Shown in pieces: positions 34,470 to 42,273 of a stretch of DNA of 56,950 bases. Numbering within the stretch: the first letter of the stretch is position 1; the number at the start of each line of letters is the position of its first letter. The position numbers and the translations under genes are program-made. This DNA comes from SVTX01 sp045632305 (GTDB lineage Bacteria; Bacillota; Clostridia; Oscillospirales; CAG-272), in contig JAZQWL010000035.1 in the NCBI GenBank assembly GCA_045632305.1, positions 1-56,950 of the forward strand, in the 5' to 3' direction. The notes below the pieces were generated by a model that saw only the letters and a program-made list of their open reading frames with translations, had not been told where the DNA came from and ran no database searches.

Positions 34470-35453
34470 TTATTTTTGACCAGAAATAACAAATGTCTGA
34501 CCATTGTTGTTTTCAATATACTTTAAAGTTCCCGGTAATATATAAGAACTCAAAACATACGAATGATGAACCGAAAGCACAGCATCTTGAAGCATCGGAT
34601 CCTTTTCCAATTCAACAACCTTCAATCCGATTTTCTTGCAGTCATCAAAATCATAATGCTTATCATGCAACTTAGAGAAAGAATGAGAGGCTAAACCGTT
34701 TACTATATTGGCAACCTTGGTGGCTTTCTGTTTGCTATTTTTGAACATACAAGTGCTGAGCCATGCGGTAACCAAGTTTCGCGAAAGATCAATAGCATAT
34801 TGGCATTCTCCCAAAAACGTAGGTCTGTATTGAGATATGATTTCTTTCCAAAGCGAAGCTTTTTGTGGATTTGCTTGAACCTCAGTCATTGCACGATTAA
34901 ATTCTTCAATAACGCCTTCGGCCGGAACATTTCGATATTGGGGATCTATCGGTCCTAAACTGGACTGCTTTCCCATAACAATTTCTTTTGCAGAACAAGC
35001 AATCATCGTTCCAGCGGACATCGCCATATGAGGAACGATCACTCTAATATCGTTGTTAAAGCACTTTCTTAAATATTTAACTATTGCTTCCGTGGCAGTA
35101 GTTACTCCACCGGGCGTATGTAAAACCAAGTCCAATCCTTTACTGCGATTAAGACCACTGACAGCATTCATAAAACCATTTAAATCGTTATCATTAATCA
35201 TCAACTCAGGATTGTTGGACATAATGTTGCCGTGTAAAAATGTGGAATAATAGACTATAACATTTCTATTAGTATATGAAGAAAGATCAGCAACATACTT
35301 CAACCGCAACTGATTTACTGTAGTTGCACGAATTTTGCTAATTTCCTGATTAATAAAATTAGGATCAGGATTTTTGTTGGTTGAAAGAAAAGCATTAATA
35401 TTAACATTACATTGGTTATTAAACTGAGCCTCAATGTTTGTGAAATTCGCCAT
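34470..35453 (-). CDS. SDH-type Clp-fold serine protease
   Basis: 327 residues of the serine dehydrogenase proteinase-like family (SDH_sah/SppA-related, Clp fold). LDLVLHTPGGVTTATEAIVKYL (about 107-128) forms the oxyanion strand, Ser146 in MAMSAGTMIA is the nucleophile, and SLGPIDPQYR (Asp170) follows. There is no signal peptide, and no helical membrane segment is clear, so it may act on cytosolic or membrane-proximal substrates. It has its own perfect promoter and GGAGGA site. It is cargo at the right end of the element; related proteases occur in defence contexts, but a role here is inference. Confidence 0.85.
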   Translation of the reverse strand: MANFTNIEAQFNNQCNVNINAFLSTNKNPDPNFINQEISKIRATTVNQLRLKYVADLSSYTNRNVIVYYSTFLHGNIMSNNPELMINDNDLNGFMNAVSGLNRSKGLDLVLHTPGGVTTATEAIVKYLRKCFNNDIRVIVPHMAMSAGTMIACSAKEIVMGKQSSLGPIDPQYRNVPAEGVIEEFNRAMTEVQANPQKASLWKEIISQYRPTFLGECQYAIDLSRNLVTAWLSTCMFKNSKQKATKVANIVNGLASHSFSKLHDKHYDFDDCKKIGLKVVELEKDPMLQDAVLSVHHSYVLSSYILPGTLKYIENNNGQTFVISGQK

Positions 35454-35492
35454 TTATACTTCCTCCATTTTTAGTGATTAAGGTCACTTTAC

Positions 35493-35521
35493 ATTATACT
35501 ACAGAAAAGTATTCGTGTCAA
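35493..35521 (-). promoter_or_regulatory. Promoter of the Clp-fold protease gene
   Basis: On the minus strand, TTGACA (35521-35516), a 17-bp spacer and TATAAT (35498-35493). Confidence 0.85.
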
Positions 35522-35530
35522 CAAAAGTTG

Positions 35531-35567
35531 AAGGCATCGACACCATTTTATTGGAAATCGATGCCTT
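35531..35567 (-). terminator. Hairpin downstream of tRNA-Ser
   Basis: AAGGCATCGA and TCGATGCCTT form a 10-bp stem with a 17-nt loop, located on the 3' side of the intact tRNA-Ser. It differs in sequence from the terminators at 15241 and 15393, so the intact tRNA has a different downstream region from the disrupted copy. Confidence 0.55.
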
Positions 35568-35571
35568 AATT

Positions 35572-35660
35572 TGGCGGAGAGGAAGGGATTCGAACCCTTG
35601 TGGGGTTGCCCCCAAACGGTTTTCAAGACCGCCTCGTTATGACCACTTCGATACCTCTCC
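35572..35660 (-). tRNA. tRNA-Ser(UGA), intact
   Basis: The acceptor strands GGAGAGG and CCTCTCC pair fully; the D-arm, anticodon loop CTTGAAA (anticodon TGA), long variable arm and GTTCGAATC T-loop are all present, with encoded CCA (35572-35574). The 30 bp at 35600-35629 are the integration core shared with 15458-15487. Confidence 0.93.
35600..35629. repeat. Right attachment core (attR)
   Basis: 30 bp spanning the variable arm and anticodon stem-loop of tRNA-Ser, identical to 15458-15487. These direct repeats mark the ends of the integrated element. Confidence 0.85.
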
Positions 35661-35800
35661 GTATAAGACTATGAAATTTTTAGATTTGCGAATTTTTTAG
35701 AAAAAGTTTTAGAAGGAATAATTTTCTGCACTGTCGAAAGGGTAGAAATGTCAGGCACGTCAAGGCTTTTTGGCACTTTGCAGAAACTCGCGACTGCAAA

Positions 35801-35841
35801 TTTTCAAGACCGCCTCGTTATGACCACTTCGATATGCCTCC
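35801..35841 (-). pseudogene. tRNA-Ser 5' half remnant A
   Basis: The minus strand reads GGAGGCA acceptor, D-arm and anticodon arm up to the anticodon loop, then departs from tRNA sequence. Its acceptor strand is complementary to the 3' half stranded at 15430-15487, so the two may be halves of one original gene. The segment 35661-35800 between this and the intact tRNA resembles, in patches, the left end of the element. Confidence 0.75.
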
Positions 35842-35876
35842 GAGTATTAAATTGTATTTTCAGAGGTCAATTTTTG

Positions 35877-36029
35877 CGGTTTTCAAGACTCGTGCCCATA
35901 CTAAAAATATAGTCGTAAGCTTCGCCATTCGGCTTGCTTTCTCCTTATTTTTAGCACTCGCTTCGCAAAAAACGATACTCAATCGTTTTTTAGCTCGCTC
36001 ACCCGTTATGACCGCTTCGATATGCCTCC
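35877..36029 (-). pseudogene. tRNA-Ser remnant B/C, interrupted 5' half
   Basis: CGGTTTTCAAGAC (35877-35889) matches the anticodon arm, and 36003-36029 matches the D-arm and GGAGGCA acceptor strand. They are separated by about 110 bp containing an AAAAAACGAT/ATCGTTTTTT hairpin. This is a second, more decayed 5' half. Confidence 0.6.
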
Positions 36030-36143
36030 GAGTTGTATTCGATTTGTGAACAATGGTAATTATATCATAATTATACCCCTTTGTCAATAGTAAATTCAAA
36101 AGAATTTCGTCGACCGATAAAAAGAAAATCGGCGTTTCACTTT

Positions 36144-36173
36144 TTGTCAAATCCTGTCGAACTCGCATATAAT
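36144..36173 (+). promoter_or_regulatory. Promoter of the DUF11 gene
   Basis: TTGTCA (36144-36149), an 18-bp spacer and TATAAT (36168-36173). The 114 bases before it (36030-36143) show nothing else. Confidence 0.65.
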
Positions 36174-36219
36174 GTGACGAGGGAAGTATCCTTCAAAATT
36201 GAATATGACGAGGTATTAT

Positions 36220-37074
36220 ATGGCTATTTTTACAAATCAGGCAACTTTGACTTATAGAGGAAATACGACGAACTCAAATATTGCTTACGGCGAGATACTT
36301 GACGTTTTGACTGCAGACAAGGTCGCAATCGAGGGCAGCTACATTCCCGGTGGACTTGTTACGTATGCGGTTACTCTGCGAAATACGGGAAACGCGCCTT
36401 TGACCGGACTTACACTTACGGATGACCTTGGCGGCTATGACTTTAACGGAATAACAGTATATCCTTTGACGTACGAGAATGGCTCTGCAACGTTATTTGT
36501 TGACGGTGTGCTTCAGCCAACTCCTGTGGTTACTGCGGGCCCTCCGCTTGTAGTTAGCGGTATCACTGTGCCGGGAGGCGGGGATGCAGTTCTCGTTTAT
36601 CAGGCGCGCGTAAATGAATTTGCCAATCCCGAGGCGGACGGCGTTATTGAGAACACTATTACCGTGACGGGCGACGGCATCAGCGCTCCCGTTGTTGCGG
36701 TTGAGAATATTGCGGCAAATACCGCACCCGCTCTTACAATTTCAAAAGCGATCACGCCCGCACAAGTTGTTGACAATGACAGGGTAACTTATACTTTAGT
36801 TATTCAGAATTCGGGCAATCAGGCGGTTGTAGCAACTGACGATGCGATAATCAGTGACGTGTTTGAGCCAATTCTCACAAATCTTGCGGTCGTTTTTGAG
36901 GGAGCTTCGTGGACGGAGGGAGTACAGTATACCTACGACGAGGCGACAGGTCTCTTTACAACCATGGCGGGACAGATCACAGTTCCTGCGGCGACTTATG
37001 TTCAGGATCCTATAAGCGGAGCGTTTAGCTTTACACCCGGTATTGCGACTCTTACCATTACAGGTACTATTTAA
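36220..37074 (+). CDS. DUF11-repeat protein without signal peptide
   Basis: 284 residues. Two DUF11-type beta domains are visible: VAIEGSYIPGGLVTYAVTLRNTG (about 33-55) followed by LTLTDDLG, and TISKAITPAQVVDNDRVTYTLVIQNSG (about 173-200). Both are the start of the conserved-repeat fold seen in surface proteins. Unusually there is no signal peptide, membrane anchor or sorting tail; the protein starts MAIFTNQATLTYRG. ATG 36220 follows GAGGT; two earlier in-frame ATGs (36199, 36205) lack a ribosome binding site. It may be a cytosolic or spore-associated protein or use another export route. Confidence 0.75.
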   Translation: MAIFTNQATLTYRGNTTNSNIAYGEILDVLTADKVAIEGSYIPGGLVTYAVTLRNTGNAPLTGLTLTDDLGGYDFNGITVYPLTYENGSATLFVDGVLQPTPVVTAGPPLVVSGITVPGGGDAVLVYQARVNEFANPEADGVIENTITVTGDGISAPVVAVENIAANTAPALTISKAITPAQVVDNDRVTYTLVIQNSGNQAVVATDDAIISDVFEPILTNLAVVFEGASWTEGVQYTYDEATGLFTTMAGQITVPAATYVQDPISGAFSFTPGIATLTITGTI

Positions 37075-37082
37075 ACAAAAAG

Positions 37083-37108
37083 GTCTTGGGGGCAAGAGCC
37101 CCCAAGAC
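37083..37108. terminator. Terminator of the plsC-like gene (minus strand)
   Basis: GTCTTGGGGGC (37083-37093) and GCCCCCAAGAC (37098-37108). The T-run (CTTTTTGTTT) follows on the minus strand, so it chiefly ends the acyltransferase transcript. Confidence 0.8.
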
Positions 37109-37117
37109 GGCTGTCTG

Positions 37118-38344
37118 TTACAATCCAAGGAAGCATGCTTCCTCATTTTTAGATTCGATGTTTTTGAATCTGTGGAAGATATTTACGTATTTAAGCGCGT
37201 TGAAGCGTTTATCGCCCTTTAACTGATAGATGTGACCGTCGCGGTAAATGTTGAGCTTGTTTTTACCAAGCACCACAACTGCTGAAAGCTCGGAGAAGCT
37301 CCAACGCTCACCGTCGATCTCGATTCTATCACCGAAAAGGGATATGTCTACGTGTTTTTTGTAGAGGTACTTTCTCTTGTTGGGAATTACCTCGAACATT
37401 TTTGCTTCGTCGCAGAATATAGCGTCATCAGTATATTCGCTAAGATCGAGCGTGTTTACAAGCGCCTTCTGATGCTCATACCAATCGTTTACGAACGGGA
37501 AGGGGATCTCGCGGTCGACGCCCTCAAGACGCGTGGTTTCCGTATACTTAACTGCAAGACCGCATTTCGTACACTTGATGATGTCCTTGTGGCTCTCGAG
37601 CTTTGCAAGTCCGCACTCGGGACAGGTGTAAAGCGCGCGCTCGAGGTATTCTGCGGATTTTTTGCTCTTGAATACGTTTTTATCGTTTGCTTCATTTACG
37701 TACAGCTCGTTTTCGATAAGCTCGCAGAGGGTTGCGTCGTCCATGGACTTGATCTCCGACGGTTCGATGATGCGGGAAACGTACGCCTTCATCTTTCCGT
37801 GTCTTACAACGTCACTCCAGCGGGGGTGAACGCCATAGCCACCCTCGATGCGAAGGATCGCGACGGGGAGCTTTAACTGCTTCACCAGTGTTGCGATCGA
37901 GGGATTCATATATTCCGTCTTGCCGCTGTAGGTACGGTTGCCTTCGGGAGCGATGGCGATCGTACCGCCCTCACGAACAACGCGAAGACAATTCATAATT
38001 GCGGAGACGTCGGTGGTCTGCTTCCTGATCGAAATGGGGGCTACGAGGTATTTAATGAGCGTCGAAGCGAAGCCCATAGAGAAAATATCCTCAGTTGCAA
38101 GATAATATACGGGGTCGCGCATTACCATTCCAACGAAGAACTGGTCGAACGCAGTCTGGTGGTTATAAAGCACAAGGTACTGTCCGCGCTTATCCTTCGG
38201 GATCTTGCAGATCTTTATATTATATTTGATTCTGGAATAAACACCGAGGTTGGAATTGAAAAAGTTTCTGAAAAATTTATGTCTCGGCTTTACCCATTTA
38301 CCTTTTTTCTTTTTTTTGTTTTTCTTTTTTGTATCATTATTCAT
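37118..38344 (-). CDS. PlsC-like 1-acylglycerol-3-phosphate acyltransferase with zinc ribbon
   Basis: 408 residues. After a very Lys-rich N-terminus, the acyltransferase domain has YNHQTAFDQFF (the HxxxxD catalytic pair H62/D67) and IAPEGNRTYSG (the PEGxR-like motif). A C-terminal zinc ribbon, CPEC and CTKC, precedes a PH-like beta segment (about 320-390). The expected reaction is acylation of lysophosphatidic acid at the membrane. ATG 38344 is chosen because GTGAGG lies upstream; the GTG at 38359 has no site. The C-terminal zinc ribbon extension is typical of a Clostridial subgroup. Confidence 0.85.
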   Translation of the reverse strand: MNNDTKKKNKKKKKGKWVKPRHKFFRNFFNSNLGVYSRIKYNIKICKIPKDKRGQYLVLYNHQTAFDQFFVGMVMRDPVYYLATEDIFSMGFASTLIKYLVAPISIRKQTTDVSAIMNCLRVVREGGTIAIAPEGNRTYSGKTEYMNPSIATLVKQLKLPVAILRIEGGYGVHPRWSDVVRHGKMKAYVSRIIEPSEIKSMDDATLCELIENELYVNEANDKNVFKSKKSAEYLERALYTCPECGLAKLESHKDIIKCTKCGLAVKYTETTRLEGVDREIPFPFVNDWYEHQKALVNTLDLSEYTDDAIFCDEAKMFEVIPNKRKYLYKKHVDISLFGDRIEIDGERWSFSELSAVVVLGKNKLNIYRDGHIYQLKGDKRFNALKYVNIFHRFKNIESKNEEACFLGL

Positions 38345-38429
38345 TGCCTGATACCTCACCGATAGCGAATTTTGTCGATATATAGGATAATTATAACATA
38401 TAAATATGAACTTTTCATTAACTAAATTA

Positions 38430-38458
38430 TTGACTTATTTGTTTTTTGATGATATACT
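38430..38458 (+). promoter_or_regulatory. Promoter of the pyroglutamyl-peptidase-like gene
   Basis: TTGACT (38430-38435), a 17-bp spacer, then TATACT (38453-38458). Confidence 0.75.
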
Positions 38459-38488
38459 TAAGGTATAAAGTATATTTTAGGAGCATTT

Positions 38489-39019
38489 ATGAAAAAGGTA
38501 CTTATAAGCGCGTTTTTGCCGTTTAACCGCAAGGGAAACAATTATTCCGCGGAGGTTTTGAAATACGTTTCGTCAGACAGCGTTGAAATTGACAAGGTCA
38601 TAGTTGACGTGATATACGATAAATGCTTTGACGAGCTTTCAATTTACGGTCTTGATAATTACGATTATATTATCGCTATGGGCGAGGCGAGAATGAGGGA
38701 CGTTTTGACAGTTGAAAAGCGCGCAAAAAATATATCAAGCTGTTCGCTTCCTGACAATAGCGGGGAAATCAAGCAGAATGAGGTTATCGACCCGAGCTTT
38801 GGAGAGTATATTGAAAACGAAATGGATCTTTCGCTGTTCTGCGAATTTGCCGAGATCTCTTGCGACGCAGGAAAGTTTGTCTGCAACAATATGTATTTTC
38901 ATCTTCTTTCATATGATGCGAAGCGGACGCTTTTTATTCATATTCCCGAATGCAATAATGACATTGAAGCTTACATATCTATTGCGGACAAGGTTAAAGG
39001 AATCATCGAGATTTTATAA
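38489..39019 (+). CDS. Pyroglutamyl-peptidase I-like protein (C15)
   Basis: 176 residues, shorter than the usual ~205-215. The fold signature ISAFLPFNRKGNNYS matches the N-terminal GFxPFxxxxxNPS motif. The catalytic triad can be placed at Glu76 (TVEKRAKN), Cys132 (AGKFVCNNMYFHLL) and His151 (LFIHIPE). The enzyme would remove N-terminal pyroglutamate from peptides. The N-terminal loop lacks the canonical GGxxxNPS, so substrate preference may differ. GGAGC precedes the ATG, with its own promoter and a terminator at 39021-39050. Confidence 0.8.
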   Translation: MKKVLISAFLPFNRKGNNYSAEVLKYVSSDSVEIDKVIVDVIYDKCFDELSIYGLDNYDYIIAMGEARMRDVLTVEKRAKNISSCSLPDNSGEIKQNEVIDPSFGEYIENEMDLSLFCEFAEISCDAGKFVCNNMYFHLLSYDAKRTLFIHIPECNNDIEAYISIADKVKGIIEIL

Positions 39020-39020
39020 T

Positions 39021-39050
39021 AAAAAAGCAGGGCAGAGCCCTGCTTTTTTT
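39021..39050. terminator. Bidirectional terminator
   Basis: AAAAAAGCAGGGC and GCCCTGCTTTTTTT with an AGA loop, between the convergent peptidase-like and amidase genes. Confidence 0.9.
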
Positions 39051-39054
39051 ATGT

Positions 39055-41013
39055 TTACTTTTTCTTTCTTGTAAATGCAAATTCGATTGCTATAGAAGTA
39101 ATTATCGCGAAAATGCCCGAAATACTTGAGCGGCAGCCGCGTTCCTTCTTCGTGTCAACAGTTGCGGAAGCTCTTACCGCGCCGCAAACGTTACATTCCG
39201 TATCCTCATCGGAGTCGAAATTATGGGACACGTTTCTTGTCGCGCCGCATACGTTGCAGGTCTTATCACAGCCGTTATCGAATACGTGAGCGGTTGCTCT
39301 CGTTGTTCCGCAAACGTTACAATCACCGTCGCAGTCATTGTCGAACGTGTGAGTGATCTCTCTGTCCGAGCCGCAAACGTCACAGTCGGTATCGCACGCG
39401 TTTGTATAAACGTGATCTGCGGGTGTTCGGTTTGCAGAGCAAATGTCACAGTAGGAATCGCAATCGTTGGTGTATGTGTGGTTATCTACCTCGCGCTTTG
39501 CTTCGCAAACGTCACAGTAAGCGTCGCATACGTGGGAATATACGTGGGTGATCTCTCGCATATCGCCGCAAACGTTACATGCGGGATCGCAATTATTGTC
39601 ATACGAGTGGGTGATCTCTCTTGTGCCGTCGCAAACGTTGCAAACCTTATCGCAGTCGTTTGTATATACGTGAGCTTCCGCCTCGCGTTCGGCACCGCAT
39701 ACGTTACAAATGGCGTCACAAGGGAAGCTGTACACGTGATCTGCGGGTGTGCGAACTGCTTTACAAATATTACATTCCGCATCGCAGGCGTTGTCGTACG
39801 TATGAGTGATCTCACGAACGAAACCGCATTCGCATTCAGTGTCGCAGGAGTTTTCGTAGATGTGTTCTTCGCAGGTGATAGTAACCGAAACCTTTGCCTT
39901 TATTGAGATATAATTATTTGTGTCCTCGGGTGTGAAGATCGCATCAAAGGAGAATGTTCCGAGTCGGTCAAGGGTGATCGTGCCCTTCTGCCAAGCCCAA
40001 CCTTCGGGAAGAGCTACGCTTGAGAGCTGGGACTTGAACTGTGCGGTCAGATTTTTCGGGATAGTGTATGTGGGTGTTGCCTTTTCAACCGTTACCGCGA
40101 GATTTTCCGTAACAGCTACGGCATCCGCACCCGTAAAGGTTGCGGGGAAGTGGTTCGTTCCTACATTACCTACCTTAGCGTCGGGATTTACCCATGACCA
40201 GCCCGCGGGGAGGGAAACGCTTGAGAGTGTATTTCCGTACTGAGCGGTAAGGCCTGTGGGAACTTTGGGAGTAAGCTTGTAATAAGAGGCGAGACCGTCA
40301 GCGATCGCATAGCCCATCTTCATACGCTTTTCGGTTGTAGCAAGGAAGGAGTTGTAGTCGCTCTCGTCGGTTGCAAAGCAGGTTTCGACAAGCATAACAA
40401 CGGGGATGTTGTTCTTTCTGCCGCCGCGGAGAACTACGAGCTTATCTGCATTTTCGCCCGTTGAATACTTTTCGTTAGACGAAGTGCTTGTTTTATTTGA
40501 GCTTCTGGCTCTGACGCCCGTCTGCTCGTTCATGGTAGCGAGAACTACGCTTGACGCTGCCTGGGAATCAACCGCAATCTTGTTGTTGAATGAAATGTTT
40601 GCATCGGGGACCCAGATTTCTGCGCCGTATGCCCTGCCTGTGCCCGCAAAAGAGTTTGTGTGAATGCTGACAAACGCGTCCGCGCCCTTTTCCTTTGCAA
40701 AGTTGGGACGGGATTCGAGTGTGGGACAGTCCGCGGTGTCGTCAATATTTTCGCGTGTGAGGTAAACGGTTACGCCATCATACTGGTTAAGACGCTCCTC
40801 TACGTATTTGGATATGTCGTATACGTGGTGGCTTTCGTAGTCGCCTCCGAATTGAACCGAGCCGGTGTTTCCGGGGTCGGTGCCGCCGTGACCGGGGTCG
40901 ATCACGATCACGATATTGTCATCTTCCGTAGCGCTTGTGCCTATTGCCATAGCGCAGAAGCAGGATGCGATCATAATCAGGGTTATAAGTCCGCAAAAAA
41001 TTCTCTTTTTCAT
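39055..41013 (-). CDS. N-acetylmuramoyl-L-alanine amidase with zinc-ribbon-like repeats
   Basis: 652 residues, secreted. Signal peptide about 1-29. The Amidase_3 domain (33-245) has zinc ligands in DPGHGG (H42), SIHTNS (H118) and the catalytic Glu in LVETCF (E210). Two Ig-like repeats (about 254-309 and 320-380) share the pattern LSSVxLPxGWxW. Residues 384-618 hold eleven ~21-residue units of pattern HxYxxxCDxxCNVC. The tail GCRSSISG, a hydrophobic span and RKKK form a possible sorting signal, also seen in the CHAP protein at 42274. It should cleave the sugar-peptide bond of peptidoglycan. Confidence 0.9.
   Translation of the reverse strand: MKKRIFCGLITLIMIASCFCAMAIGTSATEDDNIVIVIDPGHGGTDPGNTGSVQFGGDYESHHVYDISKYVEERLNQYDGVTVYLTRENIDDTADCPTLESRPNFAKEKGADAFVSIHTNSFAGTGRAYGAEIWVPDANISFNNKIAVDSQAASSVVLATMNEQTGVRARSSNKTSTSSNEKYSTGENADKLVVLRGGRKNNIPVVMLVETCFATDESDYNSFLATTEKRMKMGYAIADGLASYYKLTPKVPTGLTAQYGNTLSSVSLPAGWSWVNPDAKVGNVGTNHFPATFTGADAVAVTENLAVTVEKATPTYTIPKNLTAQFKSQLSSVALPEGWAWQKGTITLDRLGTFSFDAIFTPEDTNNYISIKAKVSVTITCEEHIYENSCDTECECGFVREITHTYDNACDAECNICKAVRTPADHVYSFPCDAICNVCGAEREAEAHVYTNDCDKVCNVCDGTREITHSYDNNCDPACNVCGDMREITHVYSHVCDAYCDVCEAKREVDNHTYTNDCDSYCDICSANRTPADHVYTNACDTDCDVCGSDREITHTFDNDCDGDCNVCGTTRATAHVFDNGCDKTCNVCGATRNVSHNFDSDEDTECNVCGAVRASATVDTKKERGCRSSISGIFAIITSIAIEFAFTRKKK
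39160..39864 (-). repeat. Eleven tandem Cys/His repeats in the amidase
   Basis: Eleven units of 20-22 residues, each H-x5-C-x3-C-x2-C with minor changes (the first has C-x-C at its end, the last lacks the first Cys). Each could bind one metal ion. The DNA copies are similar enough to be recombination-prone. Confidence 0.85.
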
Positions 41014-41029
41014 AATTTTCCTCTTTCGT

Positions 41030-42052
41030 TTATATTATTGAAATAAGCTTCGTTACGTCATCCATTTTGGTCGCCCAGCTTGTGCAGAATCGAACAACTG
41101 TGTGAGAATCGTCGTATTTTTCCCAGAAATCAAATTTAACGTGCTCCCGAAGATCCGCCATTTTTGAGTTCTCGAGAATAATGAAGGTCTGGTTTGTAGG
41201 GGAATCGATAAAGAATCTGTATCCCTTCTCGGCAAATCCTACGCGAAGCGCCTTGGCGCAATCTATAGCGTTTTTACCTATCTTGAAATAAAGATCGTCA
41301 GTAAAGAGCGCGTCGAACTGTATACCGCAAAGGCGTCCCTTGGCAAGAAGAGCGCCGTTCTGCTTGATCCTTGTAACTATGTGGGAGGGAACTCTTCTTG
41401 TGAATACAAGCGCCTCGCCGCAAAGCGCGCCGACCTTTGTTCCGCCGATATAAAACGCGTCGCAAAGAGTGGCGATATCGGGAAGGGTAAGATCGTTTTC
41501 CTCGCATGCGAGAGCATATCCCAAGCGCGCGCCGTCAAGATAGAGGGGAATATTGTAGCTTCGGCAAACGTCCGAGAGAGCGGCAAGCTCTTTCTTTGTG
41601 TAAAGCGTGCCGTATTCCGTGGGATGGGAGATATATACCATACCGGGAGATACCATATGCTCGTGGCTTTCGTCGGCGTAGAAGGTCGCAAGATAATCCC
41701 TGACCGAATCGGCGGATATCTTTCCGTCATGCGCCTTGACTGTAAGTACCTTGTGTCCTGTAAACTCTATCGCGCCCGCCTCGTGAACTCCGATGTGTCC
41801 CGTGTGCGCCGAGATAACTCCCTCGTACGGCTCTAGCATGGAATTTATGGTGAGCTGATTTGTCTGTGTGCCTCCGACAAGGAAGTAAACGTCTGCGATG
41901 TCGCCGCCGCACGCCGCCTTTATTTTTTCCTTTGCCTGAGCAGTATAGACGTCCGTGCCGTATCCGGACAGCGGCTCCATGTTCGTCTCTATAAGACGGG
42001 AAAGGACGGCTTTGTGCGCGCCCTCCGAATAATCGTTTACAAAATGTAACAT
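41030..42052 (-). CDS. Low-specificity threonine aldolase-like enzyme
   Basis: 340 residues, PLP-dependent beta-eliminating lyase/threonine aldolase family. FLVGGTQTNQLTIN binds the cofactor phosphate, LYLDGARLGYAL holds the Asp-Arg pair, and Lys206 in YIGGTKVGALCGEA is the Schiff-base lysine. The expected reaction is threonine or allo-threonine to glycine plus acetaldehyde. GCGAGG lies 5 bp before the ATG. It is convergent in orientation with the next gene cluster and lies 16 bp from the amidase start on the same strand, so the two may share a transcript. Confidence 0.88.
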   Translation of the reverse strand: MLHFVNDYSEGAHKAVLSRLIETNMEPLSGYGTDVYTAQAKEKIKAACGGDIADVYFLVGGTQTNQLTINSMLEPYEGVISAHTGHIGVHEAGAIEFTGHKVLTVKAHDGKISADSVRDYLATFYADESHEHMVSPGMVYISHPTEYGTLYTKKELAALSDVCRSYNIPLYLDGARLGYALACEENDLTLPDIATLCDAFYIGGTKVGALCGEALVFTRRVPSHIVTRIKQNGALLAKGRLCGIQFDALFTDDLYFKIGKNAIDCAKALRVGFAEKGYRFFIDSPTNQTFIILENSKMADLREHVKFDFWEKYDDSHTVVRFCTSWATKMDDVTKLISII

Positions 42053-42196
42053 ATATTCCTCGCGTAAAAATCAAAATATACAATTATTTTAACATTATTT
42101 AGAACTGTTGTCAAGATTAAACACACTTTTTATGAACAAAACGGTCAAACTAATTAAAATTTAACAAAAAATATTGCTTTTTTGGTAAAATAAGTA

Positions 42197-42225
42197 TTTA
42201 CAAATATTGCTATTTATGTTATAAT
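42197..42225 (+). promoter_or_regulatory. Promoter of the CHAP hydrolase gene
   Basis: TTTACA (42197-42202), a 17-bp spacer and TATAAT (42220-42225) in a strongly AT-rich region. Confidence 0.75.
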
Positions 42226-42273
42226 TGTTGGGGAATGGCTCAATTTGGCCAAAAGAAAACCTTGGAGGTACAT

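Larger units (their letters stand above)
15488..35599. mobile_element. Integrative mobilizable element in tRNA-Ser
   Basis: About 20 kb bounded by 30-bp direct repeats of tRNA-Ser sequence. It encodes a tyrosine integrase, an excisionase-like HTH protein, a relaxase, MobC and a RepA-like ATPase, but no coupling protein, VirB4 or other conjugation gene, so it is mobilizable rather than self-transmissible. About 11 kb is a restriction/defence-like operon, with further cargo at both ends (DUF4238 on the left, Clp-fold protease on the right). The bases 15488-15704 next to the left end hold no gene. Confidence 0.85.

Noticed and set aside
39160..39864. CRISPR-like array
   Set aside because: The periodic DNA repeat is explained by the protein repeats of the amidase in a continuous reading frame. 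I found no CRISPR array in the window.
39223..39906. Long plus-strand ORF across the amidase repeats
   Set aside because: It is a shadow of the repetitive minus-strand gene; it has no ribosome site and no recognisable domain.
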